64,000 nucleotides of DNA from Agaribacillus sp965228415 (GCA_965228415.1 OZ245814.1:5518001-5582000), one strand, 5' to 3'. Positions 25,993-35,080 are shown, counted from the stretch's first letter. Made by a program: numbers and translations. The notes: generated by a model not told the origin, from the letters alone.

Positions 25993-26874
25993 ATGAAAAT
26001 CTTTTTTATTGGGACGGTACTTTTCTCTAAAGAAAGCCTTGAGAAATTAATTGACATGGGTGAAAATATAGTAGGGGTGGCAACGAAGCAAACTTCCACA
26101 TTTAACGCCGATTATGCCAGGTTAGATATATTGTGCGAAAAAAACAAAATACCCTATAAATATGTAAAAAATATAAATGAGGAGTCAGTTGTAGATTGGA
26201 TTGCAAGCCTTGGTCCGGACATTATTTTTTGCTTCGGCTGGTCGAGCCTTATAAAATCACAATTACTGGAATTACCTTCATTAGGGGTAGTTGGTTTTCA
26301 TCCTGCAAAATTGCCTGCAAACAGAGGTAGACATCCGATAATTTGGGCACTTGTTCTTGGTTTAAAAGAAACGGCAAGTACTTTTTTTTATATGGACGAA
26401 GGGGCAGACTCTGGTGACATAATTTCTCAGGAATCAATACCGATTCAGGATCATGATAATGCTAAGATACTTTACGATAAAATAATGGCCACGGCATTAA
26501 AGCAATTGGAACACTTTGTGCCAAAATTACATCAACGTAAGTATCTTGGGAAGCCTCAAATTCATGAGCAAGCCAACTATTGGAGAAAAAGATCAGTGAA
26601 AGATGGAGAAATTGATTTTCGTATGAGTAGCTATGCTATCAATAATTTGGTCAAGGCATTAACAAAACCATACGTTGGCGCCCATATTTATTATGAGGAG
26701 GAGGAAATTAAAATATGGCATGTTGAACCTCAGACAAATGCCAAAAGTAACATAGAGTTTGGCAAGGTCATTGAATCAAAAGACAACTATTTGATAGTTA
26801 AAACTATGGACGGCGCCATAAAAATAATAGACCACGAATTTAAAGTATTACCAAAGGTTGGAGAATACCTATGA
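25993..26874 (+). CDS. Formyltransferase-like protein in the nonulosonate operon
   Basis: A 293-aa protein from the ATG at 25993; the TTG-led in-frame extension before it overlaps legG. Residues 60-180 match the formyl-THF formyltransferase fold (DIIFCFGWSSLIKSQLLELP, GFHPAKLPANRGRHPIIWALVLG, FFYMDEGADSGDII). Sugar formyltransferases use an Asn-His-Asp set. Here His103 and Asp139 are present, but the usual Asn position is Gly101 (GFHP instead of NLHG-like). It is placed in the middle of the leg genes and overlaps the PIG-L gene, so N-formylation of a nonulosonate precursor is the likely role. Relation to methionyl-tRNA formyltransferase is by fold only; the tRNA-binding region is not evident. 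Confidence 0.8.
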   Translation: MKIFFIGTVLFSKESLEKLIDMGENIVGVATKQTSTFNADYARLDILCEKNKIPYKYVKNINEESVVDWIASLGPDIIFCFGWSSLIKSQLLELPSLGVVGFHPAKLPANRGRHPIIWALVLGLKETASTFFYMDEGADSGDIISQESIPIQDHDNAKILYDKIMATALKQLEHFVPKLHQRKYLGKPQIHEQANYWRKRSVKDGEIDFRMSSYAINNLVKALTKPYVGAHIYYEEEEIKIWHVEPQTNAKSNIEFGKVIESKDNYLIVKTMDGAIKIIDHEFKVLPKVGEYL

Positions 26875-27542
26875 AAAAAGTATTGATCGTTTCTGCACAT
26901 CCTGATGATGAAGTTCTTGGAGCGGGGGGGACTATCTTGAAACATAAGTTAAATGGGGATGAAATATGTTGGACTATAGTAACCAATATTTTAGATGAGA
27001 AAAAATTTGGTTTTGAAAAAACAAAGCGCCGGCAGGAAGAAATCCAGGAGGTATCAGCGTCTTTGGGAGTCAAAAAATTGATAAAACTTGATTACCCAAC
27101 GATGGAACTGGACGATACAAAGTTGATGGGTTTGATCTCCAAGTTTTCCCAGGTTATTAATGATTTTCAACCGGAAATTATTTATACTACCAACAGATCT
27201 GATGCTCATTCGGATCATCGAATAGTATTCAATGCGGTAGCTGCATGCACAAAATCTTTTAGATATCCATTTATTAAAACATTTTTAATGTATGAGTGCA
27301 TTTCTGAAACAGAATTTGCTCCGGCACTCCATGAAAATCTGTTTATCCCAAATTATTTTGTTGATATTTCTGAATTTCTGGAAGAAAAGATAAAAATTAT
27401 GAATATTTATAGCTCTGAACTGGGGAATCATCCATTCCCCAGAAGTGATAAAAATATCAGAGCTTTGGCCACCTTTAGAGGAGCTTCTGTTGGTGTGGAA
27501 TACGCAGAGGCTTTTCAATTAATCAAACACATTGATAAATGA
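26871..27542 (+). CDS. PIG-L / LmbE family N-deacetylase
   Basis: A 223-aa enzyme with the metal-binding motif AHPDDE at residues 9-14 and the downstream HSDHR near 121, together providing the zinc ligands and catalytic Asp of the PIG-L fold. Such enzymes remove N-acetyl groups from sugars (GlcNAc-PI, GlcNAc-inositol, chitobiose) in the cytoplasm. It overlaps its upstream neighbour as ATGA and its downstream neighbour by four bases, inside the legionaminic acid operon. A deacetylase beside a formyltransferase suggests that an acetyl group is removed and replaced by formyl on the nonulosonate or its precursor. Confidence 0.85.
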   Translation: MKKVLIVSAHPDDEVLGAGGTILKHKLNGDEICWTIVTNILDEKKFGFEKTKRRQEEIQEVSASLGVKKLIKLDYPTMELDDTKLMGLISKFSQVINDFQPEIIYTTNRSDAHSDHRIVFNAVAACTKSFRYPFIKTFLMYECISETEFAPALHENLFIPNYFVDISEFLEEKIKIMNIYSSELGNHPFPRSDKNIRALATFRGASVGVEYAEAFQLIKHIDK

Positions 27543-28162
27543 AAAAGCCCATTGCAATAATAGGTTATTCGGGGCATGGATATGTTGTTTGTGATGCTAT
27601 CGCTGCCAAAGGAGGCATTGTATCAGCCTATTGTGATAAGGCGCAAAAAAATCACAATCCATATAACTTATCTTATTTGGGAGATGAGCGTAATGAGCAG
27701 ACTATTAATAAACTAAAAAAATACGCGTACTTTGTTTCCGTAGGTGACAATGTCGTTAGAAAATCACTATTGCAAAGATTAAATCAATCCCTACCTGATC
27801 CTATAAATGTCATTCACCCATCGGCCATAGTGGCAAAAGACTCTAAATTAAAACATGGAATCCTTGTGGGCGCCAACGCAGTAATTAATCCCTTATCTGA
27901 TTTGGGGAATGGTGTAATTTGTAATACCGGTTCAATTATTGAGCATGAATGCAAAATTGCAGACTTTGTACATATTGCTCCTGGAGTCGTTCTATGTGGT
28001 AATATTCAAGTTGGCGAATGCACCTTGGTAGGGGCCAACGCTGTTGTCAAACCAGGCATTAAAATTGGAAAAAATGTAATTATTGGAGCCGGGTCGGTTA
28101 TTGTAAAGGATATTTCTGATAATCAAACGGTCATAGGAAATCCATCAAAAGAATTATGGTGA
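27539..28162 (+). CDS. NeuD/PglD-like sugar N- or O-acetyltransferase
   Basis: A 207-aa protein: N-terminal Rossmann-like nucleotide-sugar domain (KPIAIIGYSGHGYVVCDAI) followed by a left-handed beta helix of hexapeptide repeats from about residue 95 (SAIVAKDSKLKHGILVGANAVI, GVVLCGNIQVGECTLVGANAVV, VIIGAGSVIVKDI). This is the NeuD/PglD family, which acetylates the C4 amino group of UDP-linked sugars or the O-positions of sialic acids. In this operon it is the best candidate for LegH, the acetylation step after LegC. Alternative: O-acetylation of the finished nonulosonate. Confidence 0.82.
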   Translation: MKKPIAIIGYSGHGYVVCDAIAAKGGIVSAYCDKAQKNHNPYNLSYLGDERNEQTINKLKKYAYFVSVGDNVVRKSLLQRLNQSLPDPINVIHPSAIVAKDSKLKHGILVGANAVINPLSDLGNGVICNTGSIIEHECKIADFVHIAPGVVLCGNIQVGECTLVGANAVVKPGIKIGKNVIIGAGSVIVKDISDNQTVIGNPSKELW

Positions 28163-29208
28163 ATGTATTGAAACATATTATTTATTTTGACCAAACCATT
28201 AAAGATTGTTTACAACAATTAGATAAGTTTGGAACAGACGGGTCCTTAACACTTTTTGTAATAAATAAAAACAGGCAATTGATTGGAACCGTTACAGATG
28301 GTGATGTCAGGAGGGGGTTTATAAATGGTTGCAATATCGATGATCAGGTAGACAAGATCATGTTCAAAAATTTTAGATTTCTTAAAAAGAATTCTTTCGA
28401 TATTTACAAAGTAAAAGAAATCAAAAATAAAGGAGTGGATTTAGTCCCGATAGTTAATGATAACTATGAGATTTTAGACTTGATTGATTTTACCTATATG
28501 AAATCGTACCTTCCCGTTGATTCCGTAATTGTAGCAGGCGGCAGAGGAAAGCGACTTCAACCGTTGACAGATAATTTACCTAAGCCATTGTTAAAGGTAG
28601 GGGATAAACCAATTCTTGAATATAATATTGATAGGTTAACATCATTCGGGGTACGTAACTTTCATATATCCGTAAAATATTTAAGCGAAAAGATCGTCAC
28701 TTATTTCGGAAATGGGGTTGATAAAAATATAAATATTAACTACCTACATGAAGATAAGGCTTTGGGAACCATGGGTTCTGTCAGCTTAATTGATCAGGTC
28801 GGCCATGATATAGTTCTGGTTATGAATTCTGATTTATTAACAACCATAGACTATGAAGACTTTTATTGCGCTTTTATAGATTCGGGGGCAGATATGGCAG
28901 TTGCTACAACTTCATATATTGTAGATGTGCCGTATGCAATTCTTGAAACTCAAAAGGATAACTTAACTGCTTTTAAAGAAAAGCCAACCTATTCCTACCA
29001 ATCCAATGCTGGCATCTATTTAATTAAAAGAGAAGTATTAAAAGTTATTCCATATAACAAATACTATGACGCTACTGATTTGATGGAGGATCTGATAAAG
29101 AATAACAGGAAGATAATTACCTTCCCTATTTTAGGGTATTGGTTGGATATTGGTAAACACGAGGATTACAAAAAAGCTCAAAGAGATATAAACCACCTAA
29201 AGCTATAA
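28156..29208 (+). CDS. ptmE: PtmE-like CBS-domain sugar-1-phosphate nucleotidyltransferase
   Basis: A 350-aa protein with a CBS-pair region in the first 115 residues (IIYFDQTIKDCLQQLDKF, LIGTVTDGDVRRGF) and a nucleotidyltransferase domain after it (DSVIVAGGRGKRLQPLTDNLPKPLLKVGDKPILEY, with the GxGxRLxPLT loop near residue 122). In Campylobacter the related PtmE makes GDP-GlcNAc-type donors for legionaminic acid. Its presence here fits a GDP-based pathway. The CBS pair may bind adenosine nucleotides. It overlaps the upstream gene by seven bases. Confidence 0.83.
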   Translation: MVNVLKHIIYFDQTIKDCLQQLDKFGTDGSLTLFVINKNRQLIGTVTDGDVRRGFINGCNIDDQVDKIMFKNFRFLKKNSFDIYKVKEIKNKGVDLVPIVNDNYEILDLIDFTYMKSYLPVDSVIVAGGRGKRLQPLTDNLPKPLLKVGDKPILEYNIDRLTSFGVRNFHISVKYLSEKIVTYFGNGVDKNININYLHEDKALGTMGSVSLIDQVGHDIVLVMNSDLLTTIDYEDFYCAFIDSGADMAVATTSYIVDVPYAILETQKDNLTAFKEKPTYSYQSNAGIYLIKREVLKVIPYNKYYDATDLMEDLIKNNRKIITFPILGYWLDIGKHEDYKKAQRDINHLKL

Positions 29209-29210
29209 AA

Positions 29211-29906
29211 TTGAAGTATCTGATTATAATTCCAGCACGCGGGGGATCAAAGGGACTGGAAAATAAAAACATTAAACCTCTTGCCGGCAAGCCACTTGTA
29301 TGCTATTCGGTGGATCTGGCAAGGGAAATAGCGGATGAAAAGGATATATGTATATCTACAGACAGTGATGAAATAATTAATATAATCACTGATTATGGCT
29401 TAGAACCGCCCTTTAAAAGACCAGCATCCTTGGCTACTGACACCGCTGGAACTTACGACGTGTTGTTGCATGCCGTAAGTCATTATTCCAACATGGGGAT
29501 TGAATACGACGCACTCATCTTACTGCAACCTACTTCCCCATTTCGTACAAAATCTGATTTGAAGAATGCGATGGAATTATATGAAAAAGGGCTTGATATG
29601 GTTGTCGGTGTAAAAAAAACCAAGTCAAATCCTTATTTTTCATTATTTGAAGAAAATAAAGATGGTTTTCTGGAAATATCTAAAAGAAGGTATTTCAGAA
29701 GAAGACAGGATTGTCCGGAAGTATTTGAATTTAATGGAGCGGTCTATATTATAAACATAAAATCTTTGAGACAGCATACATCTTTTAATGATTTTGCGAA
29801 GATAAAAAAATATGTTATGAACAATATTAATTCCGTGGATATTGATAATGAAACGGATTGGTTATTTTGTGAATTCTTAATTGAAAAAGGATTAATAAAA
29901 TTATAG
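29211..29906 (+). CDS. legF: LegF/NeuA-like CMP-nonulosonate synthetase
   Basis: A 231-aa cytidylyltransferase with the signature IPARGGSKGLENKNIKPLAGKPL at the N-terminus (CTP-binding P-loop-like motif), then QPTSPFRTKSDL near 105 and FNGAVYIINIKSL near 180. It begins with TTG at 29211, two bases after the previous stop; homologues start at this position, so the rare start codon is credible. It activates a nine-carbon acid with CTP to the CMP-sugar donor. It closes the biosynthetic part of the operon. The length is that of the catalytic domain alone, without the C-terminal phosphatase-like extension of some NeuA proteins. Confidence 0.88.
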   Translation: MKYLIIIPARGGSKGLENKNIKPLAGKPLVCYSVDLAREIADEKDICISTDSDEIINIITDYGLEPPFKRPASLATDTAGTYDVLLHAVSHYSNMGIEYDALILLQPTSPFRTKSDLKNAMELYEKGLDMVVGVKKTKSNPYFSLFEENKDGFLEISKRRYFRRRQDCPEVFEFNGAVYIINIKSLRQHTSFNDFAKIKKYVMNNINSVDIDNETDWLFCEFLIEKGLIKL

Positions 29907-29980
29907 TGAATATATTAATTGACTTAAACTTTTAAGGGCACCAAAAGTCTTAAAACAACTATTGCTAATTAGAAAATCTG

Positions 29981-31483
29981 ATGTTGGAAAAATTTGATGT
30001 TGGAAAAATGCTTTCTGATTTTGAAAAGGAAGAGTCTAATTATCTTTTTCAAAAACACATTGCCGGGTGGAATGCCTGGCAAATACTAAGACGACCGTTA
30101 TATTATAAAATAGTTAATGATTTATATCTCAATGAGTCTGAAGAGATGGGAAAACGGCCGAACCGTTTCCGTGTCTTACTACATAAAAATTTCAGCAAAG
30201 CGCTAAATTTTTTAAAGTTTCTTAAAAACCTCTATGCTGTCAGCAGCAATTCCAAAAAGAAAAACCGATTCTTTTTTTTTTCCAAAGAGATATATAAACT
30301 GGAAAATGATGAGCTTGGCAGGTTTATGAATATTTACATTGATCCTTTGGTTGTTCAGCATACCGGAGAGGCGGTATATATCGATTATCCCGATGGTGTT
30401 TCTCAAAAAGAGCCCGCATTTATCAAGGAAGACCTCAAAGGAGATGGTCTTTATTTCGCAATTGGTATTTTTAGATCTGTTTTATTTATTTTCAGGTCGT
30501 TTAAAGGCTCATCCCAACATCTTTGTGATTTGCTAAATGCTAATTTGCACAAGAATAAAATAGAATATAGAATATCCAGGAATATGGTTCTCAACATATT
30601 CCATAGTTTTTATGCCGAATACTTAGCTTACAATCTGTTATTTAAGATATTGAAGCCGGCCTGTTGCATTTTCACAGATGCATTAGGTACAGGTATGATG
30701 GCAGCTGCGAGAAATAACGGATCAAGAGTAATAGAACTACAGCATGGCCTTTTTGGGGAGCATAAACCAGATTATATGATTTCCGGAAACCTGAAGAAAT
30801 GTAAAGATAAAATGGTGCTACCTTCTCAGATTGGCGTTTTTGGACAGTTTGCAAAAAATCTCTTTTTACAAACGGGGTTTTGGGATGAAAATGAAATTCA
30901 AACTATAGGCACCTATAGAGTGGATAAATATCGAACTGTTAAATTTGAGGGCACAAAACCTGGGAAGTTCTCTATTCTTTTTCCGACGCAATGGACCGCA
31001 TTTGAAGAAAGTAAAAGTCTGTTAAATTTTATTTTAGAATTTCATTCAGATTATGAAATAATAATAAAACTGCATCCAAGAGAACCCGTAGTCCAAAAAA
31101 AATGGTATCACGCGCTTTCGAAGGAATATGCGGACAGATGCTTTTGCCACGAGTCAGCAAGTATTTACAACTTAATGCAAAAATCATCGATTTGCGTTGC
31201 ATTCTATACCACAGCGTTGCTGGAAGCAGTTGCCTTGGAATTGCCGGCTATCTCTCTGGGATGTGAAATTGCCCCTCAAGGAATATTTAGTTTAATCCAT
31301 GACCCAAAAATTGAGGATGTCATTAAATTTGCTTTAGACAAAAAAGAACTATCTCAACTGTTGAATAATTTTAGGGACGATATTCAATTTCGCAAAATTT
31401 GGATGGATAATTCAGAGGAAGTCTCAAAATATCTTTACCAGCCTAATTATAAGACCAATTGCGAGAAACTTCTTTATAATTAG
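29981..31483 (+). CDS. Putative GT-B transferase, candidate nonulosonate transferase
   Basis: A 500-aa cytoplasmic or membrane-associated protein without a clear family by eye. ELQHGLFG near 252-259, KLHPRE near 363-368 and FYTTALLEAVALELPAISLG near 408-427 look like the nucleotide-binding half of a GT-B fold. The HP dipeptide followed by an S/T-rich motif resembles bacterial sialyltransferases and CDP-glycerol transferases. Placement directly after the CMP-sugar synthetase suggests it uses CMP-legionaminic acid as donor. The evidence is motif-level only, so an alternative role in capsule or teichoic-like transfer remains possible. Confidence 0.55.
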   Translation: MLEKFDVGKMLSDFEKEESNYLFQKHIAGWNAWQILRRPLYYKIVNDLYLNESEEMGKRPNRFRVLLHKNFSKALNFLKFLKNLYAVSSNSKKKNRFFFFSKEIYKLENDELGRFMNIYIDPLVVQHTGEAVYIDYPDGVSQKEPAFIKEDLKGDGLYFAIGIFRSVLFIFRSFKGSSQHLCDLLNANLHKNKIEYRISRNMVLNIFHSFYAEYLAYNLLFKILKPACCIFTDALGTGMMAAARNNGSRVIELQHGLFGEHKPDYMISGNLKKCKDKMVLPSQIGVFGQFAKNLFLQTGFWDENEIQTIGTYRVDKYRTVKFEGTKPGKFSILFPTQWTAFEESKSLLNFILEFHSDYEIIIKLHPREPVVQKKWYHALSKEYADRCFCHESASIYNLMQKSSICVAFYTTALLEAVALELPAISLGCEIAPQGIFSLIHDPKIEDVIKFALDKKELSQLLNNFRDDIQFRKIWMDNSEEVSKYLYQPNYKTNCEKLLYN

Positions 31484-31585
31484 AGATTTTGTGTAATAAT
31501 AATCCTTTTGATCTTTAACTTGCCTACATTAAATAGTACAAATTTATTTTCCAGGAAAATAGTTAAATGGCTGTTTGACTAATTT

Positions 31586-32845
31586 ATGAAACTAATTAAA
31601 TCGCTTTCAGTTTACACCACCACCAATATCCTAAACAGTGGTATTTCTTTTTTTCTGTTACCAATCTTTACCTTTTACCTGAGCCCCAAAGATTATGGAA
31701 TATTATCGATGTTTAACATTACAGTATCGCTATTATTGCCGGTCATAGGAATAGCGGTATATAGTGCTATAAGTATTGAGTATTTCAAATTGGAGAAAAA
31801 AGAATTTCCAATTTATGTAAGCTCCTCTCTCATTAATCCTATAATCTCTTTTGTTATTTTGAGCCTGTTATTTTGGTTATTCAGTGATGTGATTCACGAA
31901 TTAACAAAAATACCTCATTTGTGGATTCCATTCGTTCCATTGCTGGCATTTTTGCAGATTATACCCAAAGTAATATTATCTATTTTTCAGGTAATGAAAA
32001 AACCTTTTCGATATGCTTACTTTAACCTGGGGAGTGCTTTGATGAATGTTTCGATGGGGTTAATATTAGTAGTCGGATTAAAGTTAAACTGGGAAGGAAG
32101 AGGGTACAGCTTGTTTTTAACTTACTTTGTTTTCACCTGTATCGGTTTATTTATTTTGGGTCGATTAGGTTTTTTAACACCTTTTCGCAATAAAGCTTTT
32201 CAAAAAGATGCCCTCAACTATGGAGTTCCATTAATACCTCACCTCATGGGCGCTTTTGTTATTGACTATTCAGATCGCTTTTTTATTGCACAGATGATTG
32301 ACATTGAAGCAGTAGGTATTTATAATATCGGTTATCAAATTGGCTTTATCATTGCAATTTTGCAGGCATCCATTGTACAGGCTTATCAGCCATTTTTGTT
32401 TGAAAACCTAAAAATAGGCAGCGAAGATAAGAAATATGAGATTGTAAAATATTCCTATTTTCTTATGGCAGCACTTTTGTTTTTTGCTATTTTGCTTATC
32501 CTGGCAGCACCAATAATTTTTAAGTATTTGATTCATGAGAAATTTAATGATGGCTTGGTATATGTGTTTTGGATTGTGCTAGGATACTTTTTCCTGGGGG
32601 TCTATAAAATGGTGGTAGGGTTTATATTTTTTAAAAAGAAGACTAAAACTTTAACGATATTGTCTATTTTGACAATTTCACTTAATTTAATTCTCAATTA
32701 CTTTTTGATTTTAAATTATGGGGCCATTGGAGCTGCCTATGCAACGACGTTATCATATTTGATAGTACTTATATTGTGCTTCTTTATTTCAAATTTGTAC
32801 TTTCCAATGCCCTGGTTTTCACTAAAAAAAGTATTTTCAAAATGA
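31586..32845 (+). CDS. wzx: Wzx-type oligosaccharide flippase
   Basis: A 419-aa integral membrane protein with about 12-14 hydrophobic helices and few charged loops. It begins MKLIKSLSVYTTTNILNSGISFFLLPIFTFYLSPKDYGILS, the typical N-terminus of the polysaccharide_synt/MATE-like exporters. SSP-type loops (LTPFRNKAFQKDALNYGVPLIPHL) and DYSDRFFIAQMIDIEAVGIYNIGYQIG match Wzx. It moves undecaprenyl-linked repeat units across the inner membrane. No wzy is certain in the window; the multi-helix gene at 38944 is a candidate. Its stop overlaps the next start as ATGA. Confidence 0.85.
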   Translation: MKLIKSLSVYTTTNILNSGISFFLLPIFTFYLSPKDYGILSMFNITVSLLLPVIGIAVYSAISIEYFKLEKKEFPIYVSSSLINPIISFVILSLLFWLFSDVIHELTKIPHLWIPFVPLLAFLQIIPKVILSIFQVMKKPFRYAYFNLGSALMNVSMGLILVVGLKLNWEGRGYSLFLTYFVFTCIGLFILGRLGFLTPFRNKAFQKDALNYGVPLIPHLMGAFVIDYSDRFFIAQMIDIEAVGIYNIGYQIGFIIAILQASIVQAYQPFLFENLKIGSEDKKYEIVKYSYFLMAALLFFAILLILAAPIIFKYLIHEKFNDGLVYVFWIVLGYFFLGVYKMVVGFIFFKKKTKTLTILSILTISLNLILNYFLILNYGAIGAAYATTLSYLIVLILCFFISNLYFPMPWFSLKKVFSK

Positions 32846-33354
32846 AATTGTTGGACTCACTATTTATAAGAATTTTTGATAGTCTTCAAACTAAATCGCA
32901 AAATGCCAAATATGATTCTTACAGACAAAAGTTTGATATAGATAGTTCTTTTCGATTCAACGGCAATGGCATACTATTTTATGGTGATGGAAAGATCATC
33001 TGTGGCCCCAATTCCTATATTGGTCACAATTCCTCCATTCAATCAGATGAAGATGCCATAGTTGAGATTGGCAGGAAATGTAGCATTAGCCACAATGTCC
33101 GGATATACACTAAAACTTATATGTCGGATCAAAATTTCGAGAATGAAAATTTGAAAAGGGTAGTTGGAAACGTCAGCATTCAGGATTTTGTATGGATAGG
33201 AGCTAACGTATTTATTAATCCTGGGATCACCATTGGCTATAATTCGATTATCGGTGCCAATAGTGTGGTAACAAAAGATGTAGATCCCAACACCATTGTC
33301 GGAGGAGTCCCGGCAAGATTGATCCGTTTAAAAAAGTTAGACATTACCGATTAA
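32842..33354 (+). CDS. Hexapeptide-repeat acyltransferase 1
   Basis: A 170-aa left-handed beta-helix protein. I chose the ATG at 32842, which overlaps the flippase stop as ATGA; the longer frame overlaps the flippase extensively. Repeats run from about residue 35 (IICGPNSYIGHNSSIQ, VEIGRKCSISHNVRIYT, DFVWIGANVFINPGITIGYNSIIGANSVVTKDV) to the C-terminal GGVPARLIRLK. Acetyl-CoA-dependent transferases of this type O-acetylate sugars in surface glycans. It lacks the extra N-terminal domain seen in NeuD. Confidence 0.85.
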   Translation: MKLLDSLFIRIFDSLQTKSQNAKYDSYRQKFDIDSSFRFNGNGILFYGDGKIICGPNSYIGHNSSIQSDEDAIVEIGRKCSISHNVRIYTKTYMSDQNFENENLKRVVGNVSIQDFVWIGANVFINPGITIGYNSIIGANSVVTKDVDPNTIVGGVPARLIRLKKLDITD

Positions 33355-33357
33355 TTT

Positions 33358-33873
33358 ATGTTTAAGTTGATTAAAAATTTGTATAAGAAAATTTTGAATA
33401 TCAGGATCTGGTATTGCCTATATGAGATAAAAAAAAAATGTAAGAATTATCAGGAACCCTTGCATGTAAATGGCTATTCCTTTGTAAATCAAAATACGAT
33501 TTTAGGTAAAAATGTTAATTTTAATGGCATGAAGATTCATGGAAAGGGCAACGTGATCATTGGTGATAATTTCCATTCCGGTAGTGAATGTGTAATGATT
33601 ACCGACATCCACAATTACAAAGGTAATGCCATTCCATATGACAATACTTATATTGTAAAAGACATTGTCATCGGTGACAATGTCTGGTTGGGAAATAGGG
33701 TCATGATTTTGGGAGGTGTGAAAATTGGGGAGGGCGCGATCATTCAGGCAGGAAGCGTGGTGGTCAAAGACATCCCAAAGTATGCGATTGCAGGCGGACA
33801 CCCTGCAAAAATGTTTGCTACTCGTGATGTCAAGCACTATGAAAGATTGAAATTAGCGGGAAAATTTCATTAA
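33358..33873 (+). CDS. Hexapeptide-repeat acyltransferase 2
   Basis: A 171-aa beta-helix acyltransferase with a more basic N-terminus. Hexad repeats from about residue 45 (GKNVNFNGMKIHGKGNVIIGDNFHSG) are followed by MITDIHNYKGNAIPYDN, whose His is the likely catalytic base, then VKDIVIGDNVWLGNRVMILGGVKIGEGAIIQAGSVVVKDI and the terminal AGGHPAKMFATRD. This is the WcaF/MaaA-like subtype. Located four bases after the previous acyltransferase. Two such enzymes in a row suggest two O-acetyl positions on the glycan. Confidence 0.85.
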   Translation: MFKLIKNLYKKILNIRIWYCLYEIKKKCKNYQEPLHVNGYSFVNQNTILGKNVNFNGMKIHGKGNVIIGDNFHSGSECVMITDIHNYKGNAIPYDNTYIVKDIVIGDNVWLGNRVMILGGVKIGEGAIIQAGSVVVKDIPKYAIAGGHPAKMFATRDVKHYERLKLAGKFH

Positions 33874-33875
33874 GT

Positions 33876-35066
33876 ATGCAGGCAGATGCTAAATCCGATA
33901 ATATTGCTTATGTATTACCCACCTTGGATACCGGAGGCGCTGAATTACAGACTGTCAATCAATTAAATTATCTTCATCAAAGCGGACACAACGTATTTCT
34001 TATTATATGTACCAAGCGTGCTGAACTCAGGCCGGAACTCAAAATTCCGGATGAAAATATATTAATTATTGACGATTTTTATAATAAGCAATTCAACTAT
34101 TTGAGTGTTTCCTCTATTGTATTCGGATGGCTGATTTTGCCCAAAATCAGCAGCTTTCTAAAAAAAAATCACATTAATAAGGTACTTGCGGTGATGGAGC
34201 CAGCGACTTATTTTCTGAGACTGCTGAAATTATTCAGATGGTTATTTTTAGTTCCAAAGTTTACACTGGTTTGTTACTATAGGGATGTGAATTACGACAC
34301 CAGTCCTTTGGATACTTTTGCAAAAAGACTATTTAACACGTTACATGCCAAGTTAGCATATTTGACAGATGATAAGACTATTCTTATATCCCATGCAGTA
34401 AAGGAAAATATAAGTAAGAATTTTTATTTAAGAAACCCTAAAATAATATTTAATAGTTTGCCCTATTGCGAGGTTTTAAAGACAGAGGGGGAGGAGTACC
34501 TTGAAAGTGAGAAAATCCGCAACTCAGAATATCTGATAGTGCTACCAGGCAGGCTGGATAAAAAGAAAGGTCATTTGTTTTTTATCCGCTCCTTTAAAGA
34601 TTTTCTTCGTGATCGAGGTCTGGGATCGGAGCAAATTAAAGTCATTATTGCAGGCGGGGGGGATTTATATGAGGAAATTACTGCTGAAATTGATTCTTTA
34701 AAATTATCGGAATACTTCCATCTTACAGGTGGGATCCCTAATAAACTGATGCTATCTCTTATTAGTCTAAGCAATTTAGTCGTTATTCCATCAATACATG
34801 AAGGTTTTGGCAATGTAGCCATAGAGGCCTTAATGCAAGGCACACTTGTGTTGGCATCTGATTCAGGAGGTTTAAAAGAGATTATTGATGATGGTAGGAA
34901 TGGTTATTTATTCCCTTCTCAGAATGGCTATGAATTAAAATCCAAACTTAACTTTCTATATAGCAATCGAAATAACATGCTAATTGCCAAATCAAGTATT
35001 ATAAATGATTATAAAAATAGATTTACTTTGGACAGTCAAATAAAAAAAATATTGGCCCATCTGTAA
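33876..35066 (+). CDS. GT4 family glycosyltransferase A
   Basis: A 396-aa GT-B enzyme. The N-terminal domain has LPTLDTGGAELQTVNQLNYL, the acceptor-side GGAE-type motif. The C-terminal domain has VLPGRLDKKKGHLFFIRSF and the nucleotide-sugar signature PSIHEGFGNVAIEALMQGTLVLASDSGGLKEII, with the EGFGN...E pair that defines retaining GT4 enzymes. Inner-membrane associated, cytoplasmic. It should add one sugar of the repeat unit. Two bases separate it from the acyltransferase upstream. Confidence 0.9.
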   Translation: MQADAKSDNIAYVLPTLDTGGAELQTVNQLNYLHQSGHNVFLIICTKRAELRPELKIPDENILIIDDFYNKQFNYLSVSSIVFGWLILPKISSFLKKNHINKVLAVMEPATYFLRLLKLFRWLFLVPKFTLVCYYRDVNYDTSPLDTFAKRLFNTLHAKLAYLTDDKTILISHAVKENISKNFYLRNPKIIFNSLPYCEVLKTEGEEYLESEKIRNSEYLIVLPGRLDKKKGHLFFIRSFKDFLRDRGLGSEQIKVIIAGGGDLYEEITAEIDSLKLSEYFHLTGGIPNKLMLSLISLSNLVVIPSIHEGFGNVAIEALMQGTLVLASDSGGLKEIIDDGRNGYLFPSQNGYELKSKLNFLYSNRNNMLIAKSSIINDYKNRFTLDSQIKKILAHL

Positions 35067-35080
35067 ATAAATTTATTTAG

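Noticed and set aside
21657..29906. Pseudaminic acid pathway instead of legionaminic
   Set aside because: PseB/PseC/PseI-type signatures are absent; LegB-, LegC- and NeuC-like genes and a PtmE-like enzyme point to the legionaminic route.
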